64,000 bases of DNA from Alphaproteobacteria bacterium (GCA_015062305.1 SUUX01000010.1:1-64000); one strand, 5' to 3'. Shown: positions 45,510 to 55,140, counted from the first letter of the stretch. Numbers and translations are program-made. Notes: generated by a model not told the origin, from the letters alone.

Positions 45510-45929
45510 ATGGTTTCAAATATACACGCTTCTTGTCTTGTTGTAAAAAATAAAGGACTTCTCATTTTAGGGGATTCTGGTTCCGGAAAATCAGATTTAT
45601 GCTTGCGTCTTATTATGGAGCATGGCGCAAAACTTGTCTCCGATGACAGAACAGACATCAGTATAAAAAAACAAAACATATATGCTTCAGCTCCCAAGCT
45701 GTTGCAAGGATTGTTAGAGGTTAGAGGGGTAGGGATAATCAAACAAAACTTTGCCAAAAGAGCCAAGATTGATGCGGTTATAGGTTTAGAGTCATCGTTA
45801 GATAAAATAGAACGTATGCCGAAAGAAGATTTTTTTGAAATAGAAGGGCAAAGATTGCCTTTGTATAAAATTTTTGCCAAAGAGGCCTCAGCTCCGGCAA
45901 AAGTGCTGGCAATTATTTCTTTGCTGTGA
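45510..45929 (+). CDS. hprK: HPr kinase/phosphorylase, short alphaproteobacterial form
   Basis: 139 residues, only the catalytic domain: Walker A LGDSGSGKSDLCLRL and the HprK signature GLLEVRGVGI. The N-terminal domain of Bacillus HprK is absent, as usual in alphaproteobacteria, where it phosphorylates HPr of the PTS-Ntr regulatory chain and often sits with ChvG/ChvI-type regulators and PTS genes. None of those is next to it here. One base separates it from tsaE. Confidence 0.9.
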   Translation: MVSNIHASCLVVKNKGLLILGDSGSGKSDLCLRLIMEHGAKLVSDDRTDISIKKQNIYASAPKLLQGLLEVRGVGIIKQNFAKRAKIDAVIGLESSLDKIERMPKEDFFEIEGQRLPLYKIFAKEASAPAKVLAIISLL

Positions 45930-46009
45930 GGATTTTTCTTTTGTCAGTTGATTCTTTGTGGCAAAGATTGTAAAATAATGCCAAATTCAAAATCATAGAG
46001 AGAATGTAA

Positions 46010-46801
46010 ATGTTTATAAGATCTGCAGAAAATTTCTTGCGTAGGCAAGGTAAACCTTTAGTAAAGTTTTTTTCTGGGCTGGGTGAATTTGCACTATTTG
46101 TTGCTCAGTCTGTATATAATTGTTTTACGCCACCTTTATATTGGCGTAATTTATGGCGGCAAATAGTAGATATGGGATTTTATTCTCTGCCTGTTGTGGG
46201 TTTAACCACAATATTTGCTGGTATGGTTATTGCCTTACAAAGTTATTCCGGGTTTATGCGATTTGGTGCAGAAGGTGCGGTTGCGTCTGTTGTGCTTATT
46301 TCTGTTACAAGAGAACTCGCCCCTGTGCTTTCGGCCCTTATGGTTGCCGGCAGAATAGGAGCCGCAATGGCCGCAGAAATTGGAACAATGCGAGTAACAG
46401 AGCAAATAGACGCTTTAGTCACACTTTCTACAAATCCATTCAAATATCTTGTAACACCACGTGTTTGGGCTGGACTGATAGTTATGCCTTTGTTGGTTTT
46501 GCTTGGCGATGTTATCGGAATTTTTGGCGGTTATGTTGTGGGCGTATATAAATTAGGATTTAACCCTGCTAATTATATCAACTCTACAATTCAAAATTTA
46601 CAGGCTATAGATATTACAACCGGTTTGGTAAAAGCCGCTGTTTTTGGTTTTATCATCTCTATAATGGGGTGTTACAACGGATACAAGTCCAAGGGTGGCG
46701 CCCAAGGTGTTGGAGCTGCCACAACAAATGCAGTTGTTTCTGCATCTATTCTTATTCTTATTTTTAACTATGTCATTACCGAACTGTTTTTCTCAAAATA
46801 G
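46010..46801 (+). CDS. mlaE: MlaE-family lipid ABC transporter permease
   Basis: 263 residues, about five to six hydrophobic helices with the MlaE signature GAEGAVASVVLISVTRELAPVLSALMVAGRIGAAMAAEIGTMRVTEQIDAL. The complex moves phospholipid between the inner and outer membranes. Followed after 18 bases by the ATPase gene. The MCE protein MlaD, usually the next gene, is missing here and must be elsewhere if the system works. Confidence 0.93.
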   Translation: MFIRSAENFLRRQGKPLVKFFSGLGEFALFVAQSVYNCFTPPLYWRNLWRQIVDMGFYSLPVVGLTTIFAGMVIALQSYSGFMRFGAEGAVASVVLISVTRELAPVLSALMVAGRIGAAMAAEIGTMRVTEQIDALVTLSTNPFKYLVTPRVWAGLIVMPLLVLLGDVIGIFGGYVVGVYKLGFNPANYINSTIQNLQAIDITTGLVKAAVFGFIISIMGCYNGYKSKGGAQGVGAATTNAVVSASILILIFNYVITELFFSK

Positions 46802-46819
46802 TCAGACGGAGAGCAAAAA

Positions 46820-47584
46820 ATGAGCGAAACTAAAATAAAAATCACAAATCTTCATAAAGCTTTTGGGCGAAAAGTTGTGCTATCCGGTGTTGATTTAGAA
46901 ATACCTAAGGGAGAATCATTGGTTGTGATTGGTGGTTCTGGCACAGGAAAATCTGTTTTGATTAAATGTATTCAAGGATTGTTAACGCCAGACAGCGGTT
47001 CTATTTTGGTTGATGACAAGGAAGTTGTTGGTATTAATGAAGAAGAGAAAGAAGAACTGCACTCAAAAATGGGTATGCTATTTCAAGGAGGGGCTCTATT
47101 TGATAGTTTGAGTGTGTGGGAAAATGTAGCTTTTGATCTTATCGAAAATCGAGGAATGAATAAAAAAGACGCCAAAAATGAAGCAATTAGGGTGTTGCGC
47201 TCTGTTGGCTTAGCTCCGGATGTGGCAGATTTATCCCCATCAGAACTTTCCGGAGGAATGCAAAAACGTGTAGGTTTGGCAAGGGCAATTGCCTCTAAGC
47301 CGGAAATAATCTTTTTTGATGAGCCAACAACCGGATTAGACCCCATTATGTCAGACGTTATCAACGACTTGATTATAGAGTCCGTAAAAGGGTTGGGGGC
47401 AACCGCTTTAACCATTACACACGACATGGCGTCTGCTCGCAAGATTGCAGATAGAATAGCAATGCTATATAAAGGCAAAATTGTTTGGCAGGGAACCGTA
47501 AAAGAAATGGAGAAAACGGATAATCCGTATGTTGTCCAATTTATCAACGGATGTTCTCAAGGGCCAATCAAAGTGGAGGTCTAG
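46820..47584 (+). CDS. mlaF: MlaF-family lipid ABC transporter ATPase
   Basis: 254 residues: Walker A IGGSGTGKSVLIK, Q-loop MLFQGGALFDSLSV, signature LSGGMQKRVGLARA, Walker B IIFFDEPTTGLDP and the switch His in ITHD. Powers the MlaE permease. GGAGAGC precedes the ATG. Its last codons contain the ribosome site of radA. Confidence 0.94.
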   Translation: MSETKIKITNLHKAFGRKVVLSGVDLEIPKGESLVVIGGSGTGKSVLIKCIQGLLTPDSGSILVDDKEVVGINEEEKEELHSKMGMLFQGGALFDSLSVWENVAFDLIENRGMNKKDAKNEAIRVLRSVGLAPDVADLSPSELSGGMQKRVGLARAIASKPEIIFFDEPTTGLDPIMSDVINDLIIESVKGLGATALTITHDMASARKIADRIAMLYKGKIVWQGTVKEMEKTDNPYVVQFINGCSQGPIKVEV

Positions 47585-47586
47585 TT

Positions 47587-48957
47587 TTGGCAAAAAAAGA
47601 CAATAAACAGTACGCGTGTCAAACATGTGGTTGCGTTTACCCCAAATGGCAAGGAAAATGTGATTCTTGCGGAGAATGGAATTCCATTGTGGAAGAGACA
47701 TTAGGCGGAGAAGGATTCTCTAATCTCAATGCCAAAAAGTCCAAAGGCAAGATGTTGGACTTTGTTTCTTTGTGCGGAGCAGAAGAGCATTTATTTCGTG
47801 TAAAAACCGGAATTAAAGAGCTAGATCGTGTTGCCGGGGGTGGGCTTGTTCCTGGCTCTGTTGTTTTAGTTGGCGGAGACCCCGGAATAGGAAAGTCCAC
47901 TCTTTTATTGCAGGTTTGCGCCAAAATAGCAGATAAATCAGAAAAAGACGTATTTTACATTTCTGGAGAAGAAGCAATAGATCAGGTTAGGCTTCGCGCC
48001 AAACGTCTAAAATTAGATCAATCTCCGGTAAAACTGGCAAGCTCTACAGAAATAAAAGATATTATTGCAACTTTAGAAAAATCAAAAGCTTCAGTTGTTG
48101 TGATCGATTCTATTCAAACAATGTACCTTGACGAAGTTGAGTCTACACCGGGTAGTGTCGCTCAAGTAAGAGCATGTAGCTACGAGCTGATTAAAATGGC
48201 CAAAAGAAAAGGATTTACACTTTTTTTGGTGGGTCACGTCACTAAACAAGGCGCTATCGCCGGACCAAGAGTATTAGAGCACATGGTTGATACTGTTCTA
48301 TATTTTGAAGGCGAAAGAGGTCATCACTTTAGAATTTTAAGAGCAGTAAAAAATCGATACGGAGCAACAGATGAAATAGGCGTTTTTGAGATGCAAGACC
48401 AAGGGTTAGTAGAGGTAGAAAATCCATCAGCCCTGTTCTTGGCAGAAAGGCAAGGAAATATTTCTGGTTCATGTGTGTTTGCCGGAATAGAAGGTTCAAG
48501 GCCTGTGTTGGTAGAGATTCAAGCCTTGGTTAGTCCCACAAGTTATGCCAGCCCCAAAAGAGCTGTTGTTGGTTGGGATTCTAATAGACTCTCCATGGTG
48601 CTGGCCGTGTTAGAAGCTCGTTGCGGTATGAATCTTAGTTCTCAAGACATATACCTTAATATTGCAGGCGGTCTCAGAATTTCTGAACCTGCCGCAGATC
48701 TTGCAGTAGCTATGGCGGTAATATCATCTCTCACAAACAAACCCTTGCCGGCAGATATGGTTATTTTTGGTGAGATTGGTTTATCGGGTGAAATACGAGC
48801 AGTATCACAGCCATCCCTCCGCCTAAAAGAAGCACAAAAATTGGGTTTTGCCAGCGCAATAGTGCCACCGACCCATGCAAAAGAAAAGAAAACAAATGTA
48901 GATATAAATATTTTTGAAATTGGTAACGTTCAACGTCTGATAAATTGGTTTAACTAA
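47587..48957 (+). CDS. radA: DNA repair protein RadA
   Basis: Branch-migration helicase of recombination. 456 residues: N-terminal zinc finger CQTCGCVYPKWQGKCDSCG, RecA-like ATPase with Walker A GGDPGIGKST, the RadA motif KNRYG, and a Lon-like C-terminal domain (GGLRISEPAADLAVAMAVIS). The start is the TTG at 47587, 7 bases after GGAGG and 2 bases after the mlaF stop; the ATG at 47551 would place 12 unrelated residues before it. radA-cvpA pairing is common. Confidence 0.95.
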   Translation: MAKKDNKQYACQTCGCVYPKWQGKCDSCGEWNSIVEETLGGEGFSNLNAKKSKGKMLDFVSLCGAEEHLFRVKTGIKELDRVAGGGLVPGSVVLVGGDPGIGKSTLLLQVCAKIADKSEKDVFYISGEEAIDQVRLRAKRLKLDQSPVKLASSTEIKDIIATLEKSKASVVVIDSIQTMYLDEVESTPGSVAQVRACSYELIKMAKRKGFTLFLVGHVTKQGAIAGPRVLEHMVDTVLYFEGERGHHFRILRAVKNRYGATDEIGVFEMQDQGLVEVENPSALFLAERQGNISGSCVFAGIEGSRPVLVEIQALVSPTSYASPKRAVVGWDSNRLSMVLAVLEARCGMNLSSQDIYLNIAGGLRISEPAADLAVAMAVISSLTNKPLPADMVIFGEIGLSGEIRAVSQPSLRLKEAQKLGFASAIVPPTHAKEKKTNVDINIFEIGNVQRLINWFN

Positions 48958-48968
48958 AGGATTCTTAT

Positions 48969-49679
48969 ATGCAAAATCTAAACAACCTAGATATTATAAT
49001 ACTTATTGTTATTGGTATTTCTGCTCTTATAGCTCTTTCCAGAGGGCTTGTAAAAGAAGTGTTATCAATAATCGGCTGGGTTTTGGGTACAATGGCCGTT
49101 ATATATTTATTACCTGTGACAATGCCTTTTGCTAAAACCTATATTGCTAATGGCTACATCGCTGGAACAATTTCTGCTATTTGTATATTAATATTGTTTT
49201 TTGTAATTTGGATATATGCAACATCAGGTGTTGTCGGCAAAATACGTTCCAGCAAACTAAACGGCATGGATCGTCTTTTAGGTTTGTTCTTTGGAGTTGT
49301 TAGAGCGTGTTTGCTTGTTGTTTTATTTTATATTTTAATAAGTTGGATGATACCTCAAGAAAAACAATCTGAAGCACTTACGGAATCAAGATACTTTCAA
49401 CAAGCAGGAAAGTTTGCTAAGCCTCTAGAAGAGATGATTCCAGAAGAAACTATGAAACTGATAAGAGAGAAAACAAAACTAGTTGCTTCAGAGCAAGAGC
49501 AAAAAGAAAAGGCCGCTAAACAAGCAGAAACAGAAGAACTTTTTGAAAAGCTCGCCCAACCTCAAATAAAAAAGAAAACTGAAGCTGATTCTGAGATAAA
49601 AAACATCAGCGAAAGCTTTAAAGGCTACAAAGAGACAGAACGAGATAACCTTGATAGGCTCATAGAAAATATGGAGTAA
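48969..49679 (+). CDS. cvpA: CvpA-family membrane protein
   Basis: 236 residues: four hydrophobic helices (to about 130) with RGLVKEVLSIIGW and NGMDRLLGLFFGVVRACLL motifs of CvpA, followed by a charged helical tail about 100 residues long. E. coli CvpA is needed for colicin V production and envelope robustness; exact activity unknown. AAAGGA precedes the ATG. purF, its common partner, is absent. Convergent with recR with a one-base gap. Confidence 0.9.
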   Translation: MQNLNNLDIIILIVIGISALIALSRGLVKEVLSIIGWVLGTMAVIYLLPVTMPFAKTYIANGYIAGTISAICILILFFVIWIYATSGVVGKIRSSKLNGMDRLLGLFFGVVRACLLVVLFYILISWMIPQEKQSEALTESRYFQQAGKFAKPLEEMIPEETMKLIREKTKLVASEQEQKEKAAKQAETEELFEKLAQPQIKKKTEADSEIKNISESFKGYKETERDNLDRLIENME

Positions 49680-49680
49680 T

Positions 49681-50274
49681 CTATATATCTTTGCGAGAGT
49701 TTAAAGCTAACTGTAAAGTTCCCTCGTCCATATAGTCCAATTCAGCCCCCATAGGTATTCCTTGAGCCAGGGTAGTAACCTTAATCCCCATATCTTTAAT
49801 TCTAGAAGAAAGATAGTGTGCGGTAATTTGTCCATCAACAGTTGCTGGCAGAGCCAAAACAACCTCTTTAATTTCGTTTTCTGACAATCTTTTTATCAAG
49901 TTTTCTACATTAAGATCTTCTGGAGCAACGCCTTCCAATGCCGACAATATCCCTCCCAAAACATGATATTTGCCCTTGAACTGTGAAACTCTTTCCATAG
50001 CCCAAAGATCTGCAACATCTTGCACAACACACAACACCTTATCATCTCGAGCAGATGAAGAGCATACAGAACAAGGGGACGTTGTGTCAAAATTGCCACA
50101 GATATCACATGTTTTTATATTATTTGCCACATCTTGCATTGCATCTATCAAAGGGAGTAAAGATGCTTCTTTTTTCTTTATTAAATGTAAAACAATTCGT
50201 CTGGCAGATCTTCCTCCTAAAGAGGGCAATTTTGCCATCAATCTTATTAGTTTTTCAATATCGTTTCCGGCCAC
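49681..50274 (-). CDS. recR: Recombination mediator RecR
   Basis: 197 residues. Helix-hairpin-helix (LPSLGGRSARRI), four-cysteine zinc finger (CDICGNF...CSVC), and Toprim domain (CVVQDVADLWAME, YHVLGGILSAL). Works with RecF and RecO at gaps. The start is GTG at 50274 with AAGAGAAA upstream, 10 bases after ybaB. Last gene of the dnaX-ybaB-recR operon. Confidence 0.95.
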   Translation of the reverse strand: MAGNDIEKLIRLMAKLPSLGGRSARRIVLHLIKKKEASLLPLIDAMQDVANNIKTCDICGNFDTTSPCSVCSSSARDDKVLCVVQDVADLWAMERVSQFKGKYHVLGGILSALEGVAPEDLNVENLIKRLSENEIKEVVLALPATVDGQITAHYLSSRIKDMGIKVTTLAQGIPMGAELDYMDEGTLQLALNSRKDI

Positions 50275-50284
50275 GGCGTTTCTC

Positions 50285-50605
50285 TTAGAAAGGTAACTTC
50301 AATCCACCAAGATTCAAGCCACCGGTCATTGCAGCCATGCTATCTTGCATTTTTGCATCAATCTTATTTTTTGCATCATTATATGCTGCAACAATCAAAT
50401 CTTCCATAATCTCAACATCCTCCGGATTCACCAAGCTTTTATCTATAGAAAGCTTTTTCATCTCAAACTTTCCATTCAATATTACTTTTACCATTCCTCC
50501 TCCGGAAGAGCCTTCAACTTCTTCTTGAGCTAGTTTTGCTTGCTCTTCTTCCATCTTTTTCTGCATCATTTGGGCTTGTTTCATAATTCCTTGAATGTTC
50601 ATCAT
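50285..50605 (-). CDS. ybaB: YbaB/EbfC nucleoid-associated protein
   Basis: 106 residues: Met/Gln-rich N-terminal helix (MKQAQMMQKKMEEEQAKL), GMVKVILNGKFEMKKLSI and a C-terminal LNLGGLKLPF, typical of the family. Dimeric DNA-binding protein of uncertain role. Sits between dnaX and recR as in most bacteria. Two ATGs at 50605 and 50602 are possible. Confidence 0.93.
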   Translation of the reverse strand: MMNIQGIMKQAQMMQKKMEEEQAKLAQEEVEGSSGGGMVKVILNGKFEMKKLSIDKSLVNPEDVEIMEDLIVAAYNDAKNKIDAKMQDSMAAMTGGLNLGGLKLPF

Positions 50606-50608
50606 TTT

Positions 50609-52315
50609 CTATATATCCTCATCATTGTAGTTGTCATAAAAAATAGATCCTTCTTGATTTTCACTTTCATCAAGATTCTTTTCCATTTTGCGCATGATTG
50701 TTTCCAATTTTGCTCCCTTAAATTCAGCTAAAATTGCTTTAACAAGTGGTAATTCAGAAACACTTTTTTTATTCGCATTATCTTCTGCTTGTTCTTTGTC
50801 ATACAGTGTTTCACCCAGAATCCCACGCTGAACGTCAATATCCCATTTTGTTCCGGTTGTTTCTATTAAAAACTTTTGTAAGTTTAATAAAAAGTCGTTA
50901 TTAATTTTATCAGAAAGCACGACTTTCATTTTGCCATGTTCAAACTCACTAAAAGATAAGTCGTGTTTGATTCCATAGGCTAGCAGCATTTTTTTTGCAT
51001 TTTGTAAATATTCAGCCAAATCTTCAGGTTTTTCAAACCTTATTTTTTCCGAAACAATATCATCGTTTGTCAATGCTGTTGACTCTCTAGCCGTATAGAC
51101 TACAGATTTAGTCGCAACAAGATTCTCGTTTAGGTTTAATTTAGAGTTTTTTTTTACGTCATTTAAAACTTCATAAGGGGTTGGCAAGCTTGCAGAATAA
51201 GAAATTCTTATTAAAATCATTTCTAAAGCATCTATTTGCACTGGAGCAAGAGCTAACTCAGAAAGGCCTTTAATCATCATTTGCCAGATTTTAGAAAGTA
51301 TTGCAATAGGTGTTTCTGGAGCCAACTTTTTGCACAACTCTTTTTCTGTTTCAGACAGGCTACTATCTTCTACAAAAGAAGGTACAATTTTCACTTTTGC
51401 CAACAAATGAGTCGTGTTTATCAAATCTTGCAAAACTGTTAAAGGTGTAGCACCATTTTTATACATTTCCATTAAAGTTAACACAACGGCATCTGTTTTA
51501 CCACCTAATAGTTTCTCAAACAAATCGAAAGTTTGGCTCTTATCTGCAAGCCCAATCATGTTTTTTACGACGTCAGTTATAACTTTGCCTTCTCCCAGGG
51601 ATATGGCTTGATCCAACAGTGACAATCCATCGCGGCAAGAACCATCAGCAGCTTTTGCAATAAGGTGCAAAGCTTCTTCCTCAGCAGACAGATTTTCTCG
51701 CTCTATTATGTTAGAAAAATGTTTAACCAATGTATCTATAGACAATCTTTGCAAATCAAAACGCTGACATCTTGACAACACTGTTATAGGAACTTTTCTT
51801 ATTTCTGTTGTAGCAAAGATAAAGATAACATGAGAAGGAGGTTCCTCCAACGTCTTTAATAAGGCGTTAAAAGCGCTTTTGGAGAGCATATGAACTTCAT
51901 CGATGATATATATTTTGTACCGTCCGTTCGTAGGCTTATATCTCACACCATCCAAAATCTCTCTCATATCATCTACACCAGTTCTGGAAGCAGCATCAAG
52001 CTCCAAAACATCAATATGTCTCGATTCTGAAATGGCTCTGCAATTTTCACACAATCCGCAAGGGTTTATCGTTGCCTCACTATGCCCGTCTTTGCCGATG
52101 CAATTCAATGCTTTTGCAATAATTCTGGCTGTGGTTGTTTTACCCACGCCTCGGATTCCTGTTAAAATATATGCGTGGTGTAGGCGATTGTTTTTTATGG
52201 CGTTTGTTAGCGTCTGTACCAATGCATCTTGCCCCAACAACTCATTAAAGTTTTGAGGACGATATTTTCTTGCTAGTACAACATAATTTTCTTGATTTTG
52301 ATTGTTTTCAGCCAT
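50609..52315 (-). CDS. dnaX: DNA polymerase III subunit tau/gamma
   Basis: Clamp-loader ATPase, 568 residues. Walker A GIRGVGKTTTARI (about 53-65), zinc module with CGLCENC, Walker B YIIDEVHMLS, sensor ATTEIRKVP, and a C-terminal extension (about 370-568) as in tau. I see no obvious slippery A-run/hairpin that would give gamma, though this was not checked exhaustively. The SRP RNA gene lies just upstream on the same strand. Confidence 0.95.
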   Translation of the reverse strand: MAENNQNQENYVVLARKYRPQNFNELLGQDALVQTLTNAIKNNRLHHAYILTGIRGVGKTTTARIIAKALNCIGKDGHSEATINPCGLCENCRAISESRHIDVLELDAASRTGVDDMREILDGVRYKPTNGRYKIYIIDEVHMLSKSAFNALLKTLEEPPSHVIFIFATTEIRKVPITVLSRCQRFDLQRLSIDTLVKHFSNIIERENLSAEEEALHLIAKAADGSCRDGLSLLDQAISLGEGKVITDVVKNMIGLADKSQTFDLFEKLLGGKTDAVVLTLMEMYKNGATPLTVLQDLINTTHLLAKVKIVPSFVEDSSLSETEKELCKKLAPETPIAILSKIWQMMIKGLSELALAPVQIDALEMILIRISYSASLPTPYEVLNDVKKNSKLNLNENLVATKSVVYTARESTALTNDDIVSEKIRFEKPEDLAEYLQNAKKMLLAYGIKHDLSFSEFEHGKMKVVLSDKINNDFLLNLQKFLIETTGTKWDIDVQRGILGETLYDKEQAEDNANKKSVSELPLVKAILAEFKGAKLETIMRKMEKNLDESENQEGSIFYDNYNDEDI

Positions 52316-52342
52316 AAGTCATCAACCTAAAATAAAATCAGT

Positions 52343-52429
52343 GAAGAGCAGACGACCTTAACCTTATTCGTTACGGCTGCTTTCTTCCGAACCTGACCGG
52401 ATTGGCGACAGGCTAACCCGTCGCTCTTC
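52343..52429 (-). ncRNA. ffs: Signal recognition particle RNA (small bacterial type)
   Basis: On the minus strand the conserved apical loop GGTCAGGTTCGGAAGAAAGC and following CAGCC are the 4.5S/SRP RNA signature bound by Ffh. The ends GAAGAGC and GCTCTTC pair to close the long hairpin of about 87 bases. It lies 27 bases upstream of dnaX, a known location. An upstream TTGAAA with a near-consensus -10 about 17-18 bases later could be its promoter. Confidence 0.93.
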
Positions 52430-52477
52430 TTTTGTATACTTAACAGATTAGTCACAATTTTCAAGCAAAATTTGCTG

Positions 52478-53896
52478 TTATTGTTCATTCAGAGATTGCG
52501 TAGCAGGCTGTAGCAAAGTTCCATAAATTGCAATTTGTGCAGATTGCTGATCTTTTCCAAAAATTCTGGGGGTTTTGAGGTTTTCATCTGTATTAATAGA
52601 GGGCAATCTTTGTGCAGAACCATCATCGAAGAATTTGTTTGGAGCTCTGTCAATAGAGACATCCCCTTCTGCACCAATCTCCATGATGTCTAAACTGTGC
52701 TGATTCGTGCCGTCTTCAAAAAATCTAAATGCGCCATTTATTCCTCTGTAGCCATCTGGATTGATGATTTTGCTATTCAAGTTTTCCGATTCTGATCTGG
52801 ATAATTCATTCACTAAAGCTATTGCATCATATGCAAAAGAATATAAGCTACTGGGACGTTCGTTGAAGATTTGATTGTATTTGCCGGCAAAATATCCGCT
52901 GTATGCACGAGAAATTGCGGGATACCAACTTTTACGCATTACAGATTCGTTATTAAATTTGCCACCTTCCCAAACAGAAGTTCCCAAAAATTGTACATCG
53001 GGATATGCCGCATCATAATATGCAAACATTGATATTGCAGAAGTTAGTTTTGCTCCACTCTCTGGAATCAAAACCATATCAAATCCAACATCTCCAATGC
53101 CTTCCTTTGTTGATATTTGTTTTAATTCATAGGCCGCACTGGCATCTCCGTTCTTTGTCAAGGCTTCCAAATTTGCTTTAAGCCTCAAAACCTCTGCATG
53201 GCGTTCATTATAATTAGTCATTTGTTTTATTATTCCGGAAAAATCAGATGTTTCTGGAGGATAATAGCCGATAACAGTCACTTCTACATGATTCTTTTCT
53301 GCTGACTTTAGAGCAGCTCTGGCAACAGCATTTCCTGTTGAGTTATCGGGAATAAGCAGGGCTAACCTTTTTCTGTTTTGAGCTGCTGCATAAGAGACGA
53401 TTCTATCAACTTGTTCTTCAACCAACAAACCCATGGTATATACCGTAGGCTGTAGCACTTCTTGCGCTGTTGAAAAAGCAATAACAGGGACTCCCTGATA
53501 AATTGTTTCCTCTGCAATTGCTTGAACTTCTACACTCATCAAGGGTCCTATTAATATTTTTGCTCCTTGTCGTATAGCGTTTTCTGCTGCTATTCTAGCG
53601 CCACTAGGGGTGCTTTGAGTGTCATAATATTGCAAAATTAAGTTCTCATTTTTTATATCATCAAGGGCTAGCATAGAAGCGTTTTTCAATCCCTGTCCAT
53701 GCTTTGCCGCAGCACCGGTTAGAGGCAAAAGCATTCCTACTCTAAAACTTTCTGCATCAGTTATATTAATTTCTGAAATATCTGTATTAAAGTCACTAAC
53801 GCCGCCTTTATCAGAAATAATTTTATTACCAGAAGTGGAACATGCTGCCATTATATAGCAAAGAGCTAATAAACTAAATTTTTTTAACACTTGCAT
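52478..53896 (-). CDS. Penicillin-binding protein activator (LpoA-like lipoprotein)
   Basis: 472 residues. Lipoprotein signal with lipobox MAAC. The rest is a type-1 periplasmic-binding fold: RVGMLLPLTGAAAKHGQGLKNA, LIGPLMSVEVQA, PVIAFST, and a late YDAIALVNELS. It lies next to rsmI and yraN, divergently transcribed, as LpoA (YraM) does near rsmI-yraN in E. coli, which supports a role in activating peptidoglycan synthases over a true amino-acid-binding protein. The N-terminal TPR domain of E. coli LpoA is absent. Confidence 0.85.
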   Translation of the reverse strand: MQVLKKFSLLALCYIMAACSTSGNKIISDKGGVSDFNTDISEINITDAESFRVGMLLPLTGAAAKHGQGLKNASMLALDDIKNENLILQYYDTQSTPSGARIAAENAIRQGAKILIGPLMSVEVQAIAEETIYQGVPVIAFSTAQEVLQPTVYTMGLLVEEQVDRIVSYAAAQNRKRLALLIPDNSTGNAVARAALKSAEKNHVEVTVIGYYPPETSDFSGIIKQMTNYNERHAEVLRLKANLEALTKNGDASAAYELKQISTKEGIGDVGFDMVLIPESGAKLTSAISMFAYYDAAYPDVQFLGTSVWEGGKFNNESVMRKSWYPAISRAYSGYFAGKYNQIFNERPSSLYSFAYDAIALVNELSRSESENLNSKIINPDGYRGINGAFRFFEDGTNQHSLDIMEIGAEGDVSIDRAPNKFFDDGSAQRLPSINTDENLKTPRIFGKDQQSAQIAIYGTLLQPATQSLNEQ

Positions 53897-53966
53897 TTTA
53901 CCCCAAAATATAAAACAATCTTAGTATGTTGTAATAGAAAAATTGGCTCTTGTAAAGAGAGGTGTT

Positions 53967-54797
53967 ATGAAAAAAGGCATTTATATTGTTGCAACGCCCA
54001 TAGGCAACTTAGGTGATATATCAAAAAGAGCTTTAGAGGTTTTACAAAGTGCAGATGTTGTTGCTTGCGAAGACACTAGGGTTACGAAAAAATTATTTAA
54101 TCTGTTGGGGCTGGATACTCACAAAGAATTTCTTCGTTTAGAAGATCACAATGAAGCAGAACAATCGCAAAAGCTTGTTGAAAAAGCATTGTCTGGTCAT
54201 GTTATTGCTCAGGTCAGCGATGCCGGAAGTCCGCTAATTTCCGACCCTGGGTATAAATTAATACGAGCATGTAAAAATAATGGTGTCGATGTTTATGTTG
54301 TTCCTGGTCCTTGTGCATTAATTTGCGCCCTACAGCTTTCAGGCCTTCCAACAAACAGTTTCATGTTTGCCGGCTTTATTCCAAATAAAGACAAAGCTCG
54401 TAAAGATGTTTTTCAAAAGTTACAACATATTGACACCACTTTAATTTTTTATGAGACCTCAAACAGATTATTGAAGAGCCTGTCTGCAATGTCCGATGTT
54501 TTCAAAGAAAGAGAAGTTTCTGTAGCAAGAGAAATCACCAAAATATATGAAGAATGCAAAAACGGAACAGCGGCAGAATTATTTTCTTATTACTCAGAAA
54601 ACGAGCCAAAAGGAGAAATCGTGGTAATGGTTGCTCCTCCTAGTAAACATCCGTTGGCAGACATCAATATAGAAGATATAATACGTCAAGAGTTGCAGGA
54701 AAACAGTCTAAAAACAGCAGTCAAAAATATTGTAAACAAATATAAGTTAAATAAAAAAATGGTTTATGACCTGGCTTTGAGGATAAAAGATGAATAA
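53967..54797 (+). CDS. rsmI: 16S rRNA 2'-O-methyltransferase RsmI
   Basis: Methylates C1402 of 16S rRNA. 276 residues: GIYIVATPIGNLGDISKRAL, CEDTRVTKKL, VSDAGSPLISDPGYKLI and VPGPCALICAL are tetrapyrrole-methylase-fold motifs of the family. AGAGGTG serves the ATG at 53967; the frame upstream to 53943 lacks a site. Overlaps yraN by 8 bases. Confidence 0.95.
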   Translation: MKKGIYIVATPIGNLGDISKRALEVLQSADVVACEDTRVTKKLFNLLGLDTHKEFLRLEDHNEAEQSQKLVEKALSGHVIAQVSDAGSPLISDPGYKLIRACKNNGVDVYVVPGPCALICALQLSGLPTNSFMFAGFIPNKDKARKDVFQKLQHIDTTLIFYETSNRLLKSLSAMSDVFKEREVSVAREITKIYEECKNGTAAELFSYYSENEPKGEIVVMVAPPSKHPLADINIEDIIRQELQENSLKTAVKNIVNKYKLNKKMVYDLALRIKDE

Positions 54798-55140
54798 CTA
54801 CCATGCCGGACATTTTGCTGAAAAAGTTGTTTTATGGTTTTTGCGTCTCAAGGGATATCGTTTGGTTGCTCTCAATCACCAAACAGGCAAAGGAACAAAA
54901 GCTGGAGAGATAGATATTATTGTTCGCAAAGGGCAAACAATAATTTTTGTAGAAGTAAAAAAACGAAAAGATTGTGCAACCGCAGCATATTCTGTTTTGT
55001 TATCACAACAGCAACGGATTCGCCGAGCTGCAGAGGTGTTTGTTGCAAGGCATCGGGAGTATCATGATTTCAATATGCGTTTTGATGTTGTTCTGATCGG
55101 CAAATGTTGGCAGATATTACATATTCAAAATGCTTTCTAA
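54790..55140 (+). CDS. yraN: YraN/UPF0102 nuclease-fold protein
   Basis: 116 residues. GHFAEKVVLWFLRLKGY and GEIDIIVRKGQTIIFVEVKKR show the PD-(D/E)XK layout of Holliday-junction-resolvase-like proteins; the Glu, Asp and E-V-K are in place. Function not firmly known. Translationally coupled to rsmI. Confidence 0.9.
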   Translation: MNNYHAGHFAEKVVLWFLRLKGYRLVALNHQTGKGTKAGEIDIIVRKGQTIIFVEVKKRKDCATAAYSVLLSQQQRIRRAAEVFVARHREYHDFNMRFDVVLIGKCWQILHIQNAF

